64,000 bases of DNA, from NCBI GenBank assembly GCA_025667525.1, contig CM046879.1, forward strand, positions 365,508,639 to 365,572,638. The letters run 5' to 3'. A program made the position numbers and the translations under genes. Positions 1 to 10,460 of this stretch are shown in pieces (the first letter of the stretch is position 1; each line of letters starts with the position of its first letter). The stretch comes from Glebionis coronaria. Lineage: Eukaryota > Streptophyta > Magnoliopsida > Asterales > Asteraceae. The notes beneath the pieces are model-generated. The model was not told where the DNA came from. It saw nothing but the letters and a program-made list of their open reading frames with translations, and did not search any database.

Positions 1-681
1 TGAAGGTGGATGTTTCTTGTTTGTATCGTAAAAATAAAGTGGGGTTGGGTAAATAAAACATTTATTTATTTTGTGTGTGGGTGAGATGGTAGTACACGTG
101 TGAGGCTGAAACGTTTATTAATAAACGTTTGTGGGGTGAAATGGTGATGGGTTGACCAGGGTAAAATCAATTGACCAGGCTTAAGCAACTCATCCATTTT
201 GTTATTTTGATTGGGCTTAGCCCACATTAATTTCAACCGTCCCATGAGTAATTGTTTTTGGGCCATATTGGGCTTTTCAAAATAACTTAAGCATCCTAAT
301 AACTCCAAATGGGCTTTTGAACCCATTAACCCAAATGTGGGGACCCACAAAGCTCCAATGTCTTCAAAAGACTAAATCTGATAAAATCGAGCTCGATTTC
401 GGCTTTCTTGTTCATTTCTTCAAAACCGTGTTGAATTGCCGGTTTCGTGATCTTTGGCACACTTTTGGTCTTTTAACTTTGTCTTCGTCTCTTTCTTGGA
501 CTTTTCTTCAACATTTGACCTTGAAATCCCGTGTTTTCTTTCCTTTTGATCATTTGTACCTGTTTTAACACAAAAACACAAAACCACGCGTAATTCCGAC
601 TTTTACGATATTAAACACATGATTAGGTCTTGTTTTTCCTTGATTTTAGTGGCAAAAGGATAAGTGTTTACACACTTATTT
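1..681 (-). mobile_element. Element A, 3' LTR (partial, runs off window)
   Basis: Matches 20389-21069 at about 97% by eye, which identifies it as the second LTR of minus-strand element A; the window opens inside it. Its outer end here reads ...CACTTATTT directly before the polypurine complement, where the other copy ends ...CACTTATTA. The purine-rich U3 part makes chance open frames (66-350, 317-568) that I do not regard as genes. Confidence 0.9.
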
Positions 682-695
682 AATCCCCTACACTT
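682..695 (-). promoter_or_regulatory. Element A polypurine tract
   Basis: On the minus strand this reads AAGTGTAGGGGATT, directly abutting the LTR. This is the expected plus-strand primer of reverse transcription. The same sequence sits at the same place in B (15632-15645) and, with one or two changes, in D. Confidence 0.85.
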
Positions 696-2227
696 GACCA
701 TTGCAATGACCCCATGCAATGCATAGTTTTAAAGCATAAAGTTACATTTTTCTCATAATTAATCCATCTCGACCTTTATTACTATTACTACTACTACTAC
801 GACGAAAAGATAAAAACTTAAAAGGAAACAAAAGTTAATACAATTTATTAACTTGAAAATTATTTGATGGAAGGAACTTGTAAAGAAATCTAAGACTTGA
901 ATTAGGGCTTTGGTGTCATGAATATTAATCACCCACAAGTTTCACGTTCCCCATACCAAGCTTAAAAACGAGATCATTGTTTACCATAAGTCCTCAAGTT
1001 AAAACCACTTATATAAGACATTTTTGTAATACTCTTTCTCCAATTCCTACTTTGTATCTCTAGATTTTATTGATTGTCATTCACCCGTAGGCTCATTTGA
1101 CTTATTTGATAATTATTATTCCAAAAATGAAGGCCAAACGGTGCAAACCCGACACTCAAAACCTAACCTCGTCCTCAAAAACGTTGTCACTAAAGTAAGC
1201 CCACATCAAGGATGATTTAACACGATTTGGGGAATAAATTCCCGGACCCAAAATTTGGCCAATAGTACTACTTATTAATTATTCCTCCAAAGTCATGTTG
1301 ACTTTATGTGGAGTTTAGCAAGTTCACATCATATACCCTTAGGCTCTTTAAGATGTAAAAATGCTCCCCGTCTATTGTCCACACCCTAAGGCTCCTTGAA
1401 CGATAAACGAGGGAATTGATTTTTTTTTGATCAATTTTTATTCAACACTTACCATGCCATACACCCTAAGGCTCTAATGACAAGGTTCGTGCTACATGCC
1501 CCACACCCTAAGGCTCCTTGAGGTCATGTTTTAATCTTATTCTTTCTTTATTTATGATATGTATAGTAGGCCAAATTCCGCGGTCCCATGGTCTGAATAC
1601 CTCCTACTTAGTGGTTATGAGCCACCTTAGTCGGAAGTCCACAACGCTGGCACCCTCAATGTGTTCATGCTTTAATTACAAGGAGAATAAAGATTTGGCT
1701 AAGAGTTAAGATATCGAATCTACATCTCAAGAATCCTCATTTATTAAGCAATTAAATATACAAGCGGGAAGAAAGAGCCACAAAAACTCATATAAGCAAA
1801 AATTAACCCTTAAACTTATTATCAACTCTATCATCTCTCGTTCTCCACAATTTAAAATCTCAAGGAATGAGACTCGTGGATGCTTAGCCTAATAAACCAA
1901 TTAAGGTCCATATGGTTAAGGATACTAGCTAGAGTAAACTTGGATAAGTAAACTCGGGTTGAGTCAAAATATTCACGACGGGCCTAATATATCAAAAACA
2001 TCTAAACTTGTTAAAACCATTTTATTCATTTTTTTTACTTTATTCTTGAAATAGAATATATAAATACGATGCGATGACAAAAGAAAATAAATGAAAATAC
2101 TACTAGGCCAAAATAGATCAATAATTTGAAAAACGTTGAATTTTTTTTTTAAGTTTTCCGGTTTAATGGGGTCAAATTCATGGAAAAGCCCACTATAATT
2201 CGATAGAAATCCCCCTACACTTAATAT

Positions 2228-2247
2228 AAACATTGTCCTCAATGTTT
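2228..2247 (-). promoter_or_regulatory. Conserved 3'-region hairpin (A)
   Basis: Minus strand AAACATTGAGGACAATGTTT: an 8-bp perfect inverted repeat around AGGA. It lies between two extra polypurine-tract copies and recurs in B, C, D and E. Function unknown. Confidence 0.75.
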
Positions 2248-2606
2248 AGGCATGTGAGAGAATAACCTCCCCCACACTTAGGACATTGAGTACGTTGTTT
2301 AAAATCGATCTAAGGAAGGGACAACTAAAGTGATTACATTTATTCGTTTTATTTATATACATGTATGAATCACAATAGTTTTGATAGAACCGGGTACACG
2401 GGAAACACAGGATCACAGGTCGCGTCAAAAATACCAAAAGTGGATCATCAAAGCACATGTCCCTGCACAATCATCACAATACACAAACAACCTACTTGGC
2501 TCCCCCCTACACTTATTGGTGGAAATGGATGAAGGTGAAAAAGGGTGGAAAGGATGGTAAAGGTAAAAATATAACCTAGTTAAACGATGCTTGATTTATT
2601 TATCAC

Positions 2607-2624
2607 GAGTCTCTAGCTCGACTC
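2607..2624 (-). promoter_or_regulatory. Post-integrase stem-loop (A)
   Basis: Minus strand GAGTCGAGCTAGAGACTC, a 5-bp stem (GAGTC/GACTC) 12 nt after the integrase stop codon. Equivalent stem-loops follow the last coding frame of B, C and D. Confidence 0.55.
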
Positions 2625-2635
2625 GATTTCCCGAA

Positions 2636-3791
2636 TTAATTCAAGGGAAATGTGGAGAGGGATGGAATCATCTCATGAGAGATGTCCTCTCTATAGTAAA
2701 ACTTAACCCGTTGGACATTCACCTTAAAATTGGGCCCATTTGGTTGGGATAACTCAATGGTGCCATAAGGGAAAACTTGGTCCACGGTGAATGGAACGGA
2801 CCAACGGCTCTTAAGTTTACCCGAAACGATTTTCAACCGAGAGTTAAAGAGTAAAACTTGATCACCAACATGGAACTCTCGGTTTTTAATCTTGGAATCA
2901 TGAATGAGCTTAGTCTTCTCCTTGTAGATTAATGAATTTTCATAAGCCTCATTCCTAAGTTCATTAAGTTCATTGAGTTGGGATTTTCCTATGATCACCG
3001 GCTTTGTTTATGTCAAAATTAGCCCATTTCAAGGCCCAATAAGCCTTATACTCCAACTCAATGGGGAGGTAGCACGACTTTCCGTACACAAGGCGATAAG
3101 GGGTAGAACCTATATGTGTCTTATAAGTGGTACAGAAAGCCCACAAAGCATCATCTAATTTATCGGCCCATGAGGCACGATGCTCTCCCACGGTTCGCTC
3201 TAAGATTCTCTAAAGACCACGGTTAGAAACCTCGGCTTGACCATTATTTTGTGGATGATACGCGGTGGAAAGTAGGTGATTGACACCATACTTAGCCATG
3301 ACTCGTGCGAATTGATCATTGCAAAAATGAGTCCCGCGATCACTAATAATAGCACGAGGCACACCGAATCGAGCAAACAATTGTTTCAAGAAGTTAACAA
3401 CCACCATCGCATCGTTAGTAGGTAAGGCCTTTGCTTCAACCCATTTTGATACGTAGTCAACGGCTACGAGGATGTACTTGTTTCCTTTGGATGATGGAAA
3501 TGGCCCCATAAAGTCGATGCCCCATACATCAAAGATTTCACACTCTTGGATGATATTTTGAGGCATCTCTTCTTTATGTGTGATCTTGCCTTGTCTTTGG
3601 CAAGCATCACAATGCTTAACCATCTCATGTGCATCATGATAAATGGTGGGCCAATAGAATCCGGAGTCGAAAACTTTTTTAGCGGTGTAATTAGGACCAA
3701 AGTGACCACCGGTTGGTCCTTTGTGGCAAGCTTCAAGGATTTGTAAAGCCGCCCGCCCATCAACACATCTACGAATGATTAAATCCGCACA
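2636..3791 (-). pseudogene. Element A integrase (broken)
   Basis: Degraded integrase end of the pol polyprotein, the enzyme that inserts the element's cDNA into the genome. Visible in order: the zinc-binding region (HxxxxxxH near 3740-3700 and CDAC near 3610), the catalytic segments [15 protein letters not shown] and [10 protein letters not shown], and a C-terminal barrel with the SRWSVPFTV segment (GPF/Y-like) ending at 2636. Compared with intact D, a TAG replaces the Lys after NRGL (about 3210) and a frameshift lies near 2990, so the last 120 residues are in another frame. It cannot be active. Confidence 0.9.
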
Positions 3792-4748
3792 TTAATTGAA
3801 AAGATAATGGTCGTCCCAATAGTACGTTTTAACGCCCTTGAAGAATTTTTTCTTTTGTTGGGACGATGACCTTTCGATAAGAACACCACCCGCCAAATAG
3901 TTTGCAATGTCCGCAAACCATGGGGTATCATCAAGATTGGAATTAATAGACATTAAGGTCTCATCGGGAAAGGATTCATTAATCTCTTGATTTGGAGATT
4001 CCCCTTGATAAGGATCCTCAAGTCTACTAAGATGATCCGCGGCTAGGTTTTCCGCTCCTTTTTTATCACGAATTTCGATTTTAAATTCTTGTAGGAGCAA
4101 AACCCAACGAAGGAGTCTCGGTTTAGCATCTTGCTTGGTCAACAAGTATTTCAAGGCGGAATGGTCAGTGTAAACGATGGTGGTGGAAAGCACAAGATAG
4201 GGGCGGAATTTCTCAAAAGCATACACTACGGCTAAAAGATCTTTTTTGGTAGTGGTATAATGCAATTGAGCCCCCGTCATTGTCTTACTAGCATAATGAA
4301 TGGCTTGGAAATGTTTGTTAACTCGTTGACCTAAAACCGCTCCTACCACGAAATCACTAGCATCGCACATGAGCTCGAAAGGTAACTCCCAATTTGGAGA
4401 GACTAAGACCGGTGCCTTAGTTAATTTACCTTTAAGAAGTTTGAAAGAGTCGAGACATTCTTGAGAGAAGATGAAAGGAACATCCTTTTCTAAGAGATGA
4501 GTCATTGGACGAGCTATTTTTGAGAAATCTTGGATGAAACGTCGATAAAATCCCGCATGGCCTAAAAAACTTCTAACTCCTTTGACGGTAGTAGGTGGAG
4601 GTAACTTAGCAATGACGTCAACTTTAGCACGGTCGACTTCGATACCGGCTTTGGAAATTTTATGACCGAGGACGATGCCTTCTTTTACCATGAAATGGCA
4701 TTTTTCCCAATTAAGAACGAGACGAGTGTCTTCACACCGTTTAAGCAT
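3792..4748 (-). pseudogene. Element A RT thumb / RNase H segment (broken)
   Basis: 318 residues covering the RT thumb and connection ([27 protein letters not shown]), then RNase H, which removes RNA from RNA/DNA hybrids ([35 protein letters not shown]), then the start of the integrase. It is offset by a frameshift from the upstream RT segment near 4750 and stops at 3792 where D has Gln (CAA to TAA). Closest match in the window is D residues 200-516. Confidence 0.9.
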
Positions 4749-5746
4749 ACGTTCTAAATTAGCAAGGCAAAAGAGGAAGAATCACCATAGACCGAGAAAT
4801 CGTCCATAAAGACTTCCATAGTTTCTTCAACCATATCATGAAATATCGCCATCATACCCCTTTGGAAAGTCCCGGGAGCATTGCATAAGCCGAAAGGCAT
4901 TCTTTTGTAAGCAAATGTTCCATAGGGACAAGTGAATGTGGTTTTCTCTTGGTCTTTTGGATCGATAGGGATTTGAAAATATCCGGAAAAACCATCTAAG
5001 AAGCAATAGAAATCATTACCCGCTAAACGCTCGAGCATTTGATCCATGAAAGGAAGAGGGAAATAATCCTTACGAGTGGCATCATTGAGCTTACGATAAT
5101 CGATGCAAACTCGTCAACCCGTTACGAGTCGAGTAGGAATCAACTCGTTGTTTTCATTGGGAACAACGGTGATTCCTCCTTTCTTAGGCACACAATGGAC
5201 GGGACTAACCCATGGCGAATCCGAGATAGGGTAAATCATTCCGGCATCTAGAAGTTTGATAACTTCTTTCTTAATGACTTCATGAATTTTTGGATTAACC
5301 ATTCTTTGAATTTGGATTGTGGGTTTAAAGTCATCTTCCATGAGAATTTTATGAGTACAAAAATTAGGATCAATTCCGCGAATGTCAGAGATTTTCCAAG
5401 AAATTGCTTTCTTATGATTCTTAAGCAAATCGATAAGTCGGGATTTTTCATCTTCTTTTAAGTCCTTAGAAATAATTACGGGTAACTTATTATCCTCCTC
5501 TAAGAAAACGTACTCTAAATGAGACGGTAAACCCTTAAGCTCTAAATTCGGTGGATTGTCGGTGGAAGGCTTAGTCAAATTAGGATCATCGTTTGTAACT
5601 TCGTTGGGAGTAGGTGGAGAAATATGGTCCTCATTGAGAAGTCTCTCAATGGTACAAATGTCTTCTTCCCAATAGGTGGGAGAATCGTCATATTTTAAAT
5701 CCACATCCCCTAAACTCGCTTCAAATTCTTGTAAAAGAAAGTCACT
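4749..5746 (-). pseudogene. Element A reverse transcriptase palm/fingers (broken)
   Basis: The polymerase core that copies element RNA to DNA. It begins with the protease-RT linker ([25 protein letters not shown]), then [26 protein letters not shown] and the catalytic box FMDD, where Ty3/gypsy usually has YxDD; FMDD is normal for Athila. A TGA replaces Trp in TGWRV (about 5113) and the frame is lost just after [12 protein letters not shown] (about 4760). The linker segment YWEEDICTIERLLNED (about 5650) matches the unit tandemly repeated in element C. Confidence 0.9.
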
Positions 5747-6925
5747 TTATCCAAATGGAGTCAATGAAGGAGCAATAGAAGCTACGGTCTCAACAATGGG
5801 TAAAGGAGAAATCCCGCTCTTACAAGCCTCGTGAAAATGTTCTTCGCATGCTTCGTCGAGCACATCGATATAATTCACGGATTCGGGCTCATCGGGAAGT
5901 TTGGAAAGTTTACCCATGTTAAAGACGATTTTATCATCCCCGACCCTCATGATAAGTTCACCCGCGGCTACATCAATCAATGTACGCCTGGTTCTCAAGA
6001 AGGGTCTTCCCACAATTAAGGGAACACGGGGATCCATCTCATAGTTAACTACGACGAAATCGGCCGGAAAAGTGAATTTGTCGACTCCTACAAAAACATC
6101 CTCGGCTATCCCCACCGGATAAGCAACCGTACGGTTAGCTAATTCCAATGTCATACGAGTGGGGACTAGCTCGGGTAAAGATAATTGTTTCCACACGGAC
6201 AATGGCATAATATTGATACTCGCTCCGAGATCCGCCAAGGCCATACAATTCTCAACACCCAGAAAATTACAAGGAATAAGGAATCGATCGGGATCTCCTA
6301 ACTTAACCGGTAATTTTCTTAAAAGAACCGCGTAACAATTCTCATTCAATTGGGTATTGGCAATATCAAGCAACTTTTCCTTATCACTTAAAAGGTCCTT
6401 AAACATCTTAGCGTACTTAGGCATGTGAGCGAGCGCCTCGGCAAAGGTGATATTAAAATTCAATTGTTTGAACATTTTTAGGAAGTTCGAAACTTGAATA
6501 TCATCCTTATTCTTCAATTTCTCTTTCCGCAACCTTGAGGGATAAGGTATATTGGGTTGAGATGAAGGCTTTAGAGTGGATAGCTCACTCACATCCTTTG
6601 GTGGAGGAGGAGTAGAAATGGAAGGTGAAAGAGACGGTTTGGAAACCGAAGGTGTGGTACAAAATTTAGGTATCGGTGGAACATAAGGTGTAGATGAAGG
6701 CATAATGGGTGGTATGTCACAAGTAGAAGAAGAAGGAGGTTGGGTAGAAGAAGAAGTTATCTCGGGTCCTTGGTTAGGTGGGGGATAGGAAGGTTCTACG
6801 GTGGTCTTACCGCTCCTAGTAGTGATAGCATTAAAATTACCCCTAGGATTGGTCACGGTGTTCAAAGGGAGGGCACCTTGGGGACGAAGAGTTTAAATCA
6901 TAGTCAAAAATTTCTTATCGTTTGC
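5747..6925 (-). pseudogene. Element A protease region (broken)
   Basis: Gag-pol junction plus retropepsin-type aspartic protease, which cuts the polyprotein. TTRSGK and a Pro/Ser-rich linker are followed by the family block LPYPSRL-like ([17 protein letters not shown]), the catalytic loop [14 protein letters not shown] (DLGAS in place of the usual DTGA, normal for this clade) and IVGRPFLRT. The frame is the same as gag but is separated from it by TAA at 6926-6928 and a second TAA at 6893-6895. It ends at TAA 5747 where D has Glu. Confidence 0.9.
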
Positions 6926-8336
6926 TTATTGCATTTGTCGATTAAATTCTTGCATCTCTTTCATGGTTCGCTCATGTTCGGATAATTTTTGTAGAACCAA
7001 GTCCATTCGAGGATTATGCATGTTCATTTGATTATACCCTTGATTAGGAAAACCTTGATTAGGAAAACCCTGGTTTTGATATTGATTATAACCTTGATTA
7101 AATCCTTGATTTTGAAAACCTTGGTTATTAAATCCTTGATGTTGGTTATTGAACCCTTGGTTTTGCCCTTGAAAATTCCCTTGATTTTGATTAAAACCCC
7201 GTTGATTAGAACTTCCTTGAAAATTTCCCCGTTGAGGACCTTGGTTCCTATTTTGGGCGGGATGGGGTGGTCTTTGTGGTGCTACAAAACCCGGGGGAGC
7301 CAAATAGTTATTAGACTTGTAAGACAAATGGTTAACATCAACATTTGGTTTGAAATGAATCCGCTCATTTTCATTGTTGTTATAAGCATAAACTTCTTGT
7401 TGATTATTGTAAACCTTGTCACAATTAAAATATGAATGCGGTCCTCCACAAGTCTCACACGTTTCACAAGTTTCTTTCATGACATTAACTTGACCATTTA
7501 GGGTTTCGGTTTTTAGAGCAAGTGATTCAATAAGCGACGTAAGCTTATTAATTCTCTTATCATTCTCACTAGAACTAGCACTTGCCATAGTAGCCCTAAC
7601 ACTCTTGGTTTGCACTTTAGCCTTGTTTTCAATTATGGCCCAAGCCTCGTTCATGGACTTCACAAGAATATTACCCCCCGCGGCATAATTAAGTGAGTCT
7701 TGGTCATTTAGAGTTAAACCATTATAAAATGTATTTATTTGATGCACTTTAGTGAAACCGTGTTGTGGACATTTTCTTAAAAGCTCTTTAAATCGATCCC
7801 AAGACTCACTAAATGTTTCCCCATATTGTTGTTCAAAGGTGATGATATCATTCCTTAAAGAAGTGGTCCGTGATGGTGGGAAAAAGTAGTTTATGAACTT
7901 GGTCTCTAAGTCAATCCATGTGGTAATACTTTGGGGTGGTTTCTTATCAAGCCAAATCCGGGCTTTTCCCTCGAGGGAAAAAGGAAAGAGTTGTAAACGA
8001 ATGGCCTCTTGTGGCACCCCATTGTATTTGACGGTGTTGGCTAATTGTATGAAACGTTTGATATGAGCGTGTGGGTCATCATTAGTACGGCCTAAAAATG
8101 GTGTAGCGGAAACCATTTGAATAAAACCCGTTTTAAGTTCAAAATTATTAGCTCCAATATCCGGCACCACAATCGCGTCATCGTTTCCTTCAACGTGAGA
8201 TTGGAGAATCTCAATAATTGGTCGATTATCCGTTGCCATCGTGTTGTTCAAAGCTCGATTCTCGGGATCGGCTTTAATGACGGTCTTTTTGTTTTTCTTC
8301 TTCTTCTTTTTATAAGAATTAGAAGTATTTGGTACT
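6926..8336 (-). pseudogene. Element A gag, 3' part (split by element B)
   Basis: Structural capsid/nucleocapsid polyprotein. Contains the retrotransposon-gag core (DDPHAHIKRF, LEGKARIWL, LRKCPQHGFTKVHQINTFYNGL), a zinc knuckle CETCGGPHSYFNC with CX2CX3HX4C spacing, and an Asn/Gln/Gly-rich tail of repeated NQGF units (7020-7260). The frame is open upstream to the junction with B at 8336, with a Lys-rich stretch at about 8285-8312, and resumes at 17552. No internal stop lies in this part; the N-terminal 12 codons are at 17552-17586. Confidence 0.92.
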
Positions 8337-8798
8337 TGATAGGTGTGTAAACACCCATCCTTTTTAACACTTAATTACAAAAATAACCGAGCCAAAACGT
8401 GTATTTTATGTCATTTATGTCGGAATTATGCGTGGTTTGTGTTTTTGTTGTGATTTAGGACGAAAAGGTGAAAAGTGGAGAAAACACGGGCATTCACGGG
8501 CTTTTATTGAAGAAAAAGATGAAAGACGAAGTCAAGAAGTCAAGAGTGCAAAAAGAACGGAAGTCCAAGACCAATTCTGAAGATTTATCGAAGAAAAAGT
8601 CAAAAGACGGAAGTTTATCAAAAGCCGAAAAACTCAAGTCTAATTTATTGAAGAATTACAAGACGAGTTTGAAGAAATCCCGAGACAAGGTCATTAAAGC
8701 CCAAGATTAAGAAGATTAAAATGCTTAAGGACTTAAGAGTGCAATTAAGAAAAAATGAAGGAGGGGAGGAAGCTTCCTAAGCACTCCTTAATCCTCCC

Positions 8799-8806
8799 TA
8801 TAAATA
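8799..8806 (+). promoter_or_regulatory. TATA box, element B 5' LTR
   Basis: TATAAATA in CCCTATAAATAGTC, 462 bp into the LTR. The same box is at 16109-16116 in the 3' LTR and in the LTRs of C and D, so this is the likely Pol II promoter. Confidence 0.7.
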
Positions 8807-9274
8807 GTCATTAGTATAATCATTTTAATTTTGTTGGATAGTTTGACACACTATTTCTTCCATTTTATTTACCTTGCACATTTAAATACATGTCATTTAA
8901 TTTCTTGTCCAATTTAAATATCTTGTATTGCACCTTAAATACATTTAATTTCAAGTAAGTTCTCTTTTAATTCTTGTCAATCTTTACTTTTTCTTGTTAA
9001 TCTCTTATCTACCTTTCTTTATTTGATCTTAATCTTCATTCTTTATTGTTTATGTTCATGTTCTTGATTTTTATTGATTTATTTAAGTGGGTTTTGATTA
9101 TTGTGGTTAGTTTTGTTAGTTTGATTGTTTTGGATTGATTGTTTATCATTAATAGATGTTTATCTATTAGTTTGATTTAATCTTGTGGTTGATTTTGTTT
9201 AGATTTGTTTAGATTCGTGTGTTTCTTGTTCTCCTTGTTCTTTGGTTGTTTGTTACTGATCTTTCCCAGGAAAA

Positions 9275-9810
9275 GTTCCGGATCAAGCCAGTATTCCGAG
9301 TGAAGGAGTTTGTGCAATTTTATTCCGGATCAAAGGTCGTTCATCCGGAATATTAGATATTCCGGATAAGCAGTGCTCATTCGGAATAATTCATTATTCC
9401 GGATCAAGCATTCCATCCGGAATACCAAACATTCCGGATAAGCCATTTATTCCGGATCAAGCTCACATTCCGGATCAAGGAAGCTATTCCGGATCAAAAG
9501 AACATTCCGAGTCAAGGGAATATTCCGGTTCATGGGCTTCCATCTGGAAGAAGTGACATATTCCGGATCAAGGAGTTCTATTCGGAATATTATTCCGGAT
9601 AGGAAGATATTCCGGATCAGCAACATTCCGGATCAAGACCAACATTCCGAATAAAGAAGTTTATTCCGGATAGGTGACATATTCCGAGTAAGCAATTTAT
9701 TCCGGATCAAGGGCTTTGGTTGATATTCCGAGTAAAGAAGAATCATTCCGAACGAAGGTGACATTCCGGATGAGTGATTATTCCGAATGAGGGTATTATT
9801 CCGGATGAGC
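9275..9810 (+). repeat. Degenerate ATTCCGGATCAAG array in B 5' LTR
   Basis: About 30 copies of ATTCCG followed by GATCAAG, AGTAA or AATAA, spaced roughly 12-30 bp, starting about 470 bp after the TATA box. The 3' LTR copy is at 16584-17137 and has gained a unit. Spacers are short, unequal and non-unique, so this is not a CRISPR array. D's LTR carries a TTCCG array in the same slot. Confidence 0.85.
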
Positions 9811-10238
9811 TAATGTTCAGGTTCTTTTAATTTCAGTTTTTTTTAGTTTCTGTTTTTAATTTTCAAGCTTTATTTTTCCCGCCTTTTTATTTAGTTGCAC
9901 TTTAAGTTTATTTGCCTTAGATTTATTTTAGCCTTGCCTTAGTTTAAGTTTTAGTTGCGTTTTAAGTTTTCCTTAGTTAGATTTAAGTTTGCGTTATTTA
10001 CTTTTAGTACCTTTTAATTTCAGTCACGCTTTTTAATTTCTTGCACAATTTATTTTAATTAGACTTAGATTTACTTTAACGTCATTTTCTTTTACGTCTT
10101 GCACATTTTATTTTAAAAGAACAACCAAAAATATTCTTTTCACCAAAAACAACTGAGTCGTACTTTGAACCGGAAATCAATTCGTTAAGATACCGAGAAA
10201 ACGAAAACAATTGAACCTAGCAAAATCTTAATATCAAA

Positions 10239-10253
10239 TGGCGCCGCTGTCAG
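10239..10253 (+). promoter_or_regulatory. Element B primer binding site
   Basis: TGGCGCCGCTGTCAG two bases after the LTR. It resembles the complement of the plant tRNA-Asp 3' end, with mismatches; the tRNA assignment is from family knowledge. A, C and D read TGGCGCCGCTGCCG. Confidence 0.8.
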
Positions 10254-10460
10254 CTCTTTTCGTAAAGATTAACGGTTTTCTGTGAAAGACGGGTTGCTTT
10301 TTGGGATCCGTTCACTTGTGAGCGTTATTTTCTTGCACAAAAATTTTCAAAAAACCATAAAAATTAAAAATTTCAAAAAAAATCCAAAAAGATTTTATTT
10401 TTATTGTGTATATATATTCTATTTGTGTTTGGTATTGTTTTCTTTTGATTTCGCAGGTGT
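10254..10460 (+). other. Element B untranslated leader
   Basis: About 200 nt, AT-rich after 10325. Contains GGGATC plus hairpin CGTTCACTTGTGAGCG (10309-10324), shared with A, C and D and a candidate packaging or dimer signal. It ends TTGATTTCGCAG/GTGT directly before the gag ATG, resembling a 3' splice site; D has the same arrangement. Confidence 0.65.

Larger units (their letters stand above)
696..2635 (-). other. Element A 3' non-coding region
   Basis: About 1.9 kb between the integrase stop and the polypurine tract with no credible coding frame; an env-like gene, found in some Athila elements, is absent. It carries the hairpin at 2228-2247 flanked by purine tracts (complements at 2209-2222 and 2267-2281), a third tract complement at 2501-2515, and a motif near 965 complementary to B's ACAATGATCTCGTT. 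At 1084-1522 a short motif (ACCCTAAGGCTC and variants) occurs five times. The same blocks recur in B, C, D and E in the same order. Confidence 0.8.
8337..10236 (+). mobile_element. Element B 5' LTR (1,900 bp)
   Basis: Begins TGATAGGTGTG and ends TATCA; repeated at 15646-17546 with about 2-3% difference by eye. Preceded by GTACT; the 3' copy is followed by GTACA, a 5-bp target duplication with one change. Holds a TATA box (8799) and a long TTCCG repeat array (9275-9810). Confidence 0.95.

Noticed and set aside
696..2635. Env-like gene after integrase in A or D
   Set aside because: No long frame, signal peptide or membrane segment in either 3' region; only short chance frames (1518-1709, 1973-2470).
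8468..8710. Lys-rich open frames in both B LTRs (also 15778-16089)
   Set aside because: They lie upstream of the TATA box in purine-rich U3 sequence, and the two copies differ in length by frameshift, which argues against coding.
9275..9810. CRISPR-like array
   Set aside because: Units are degenerate, spacing is irregular, the array lies inside an LTR and is repeated with it; plant nuclear DNA.
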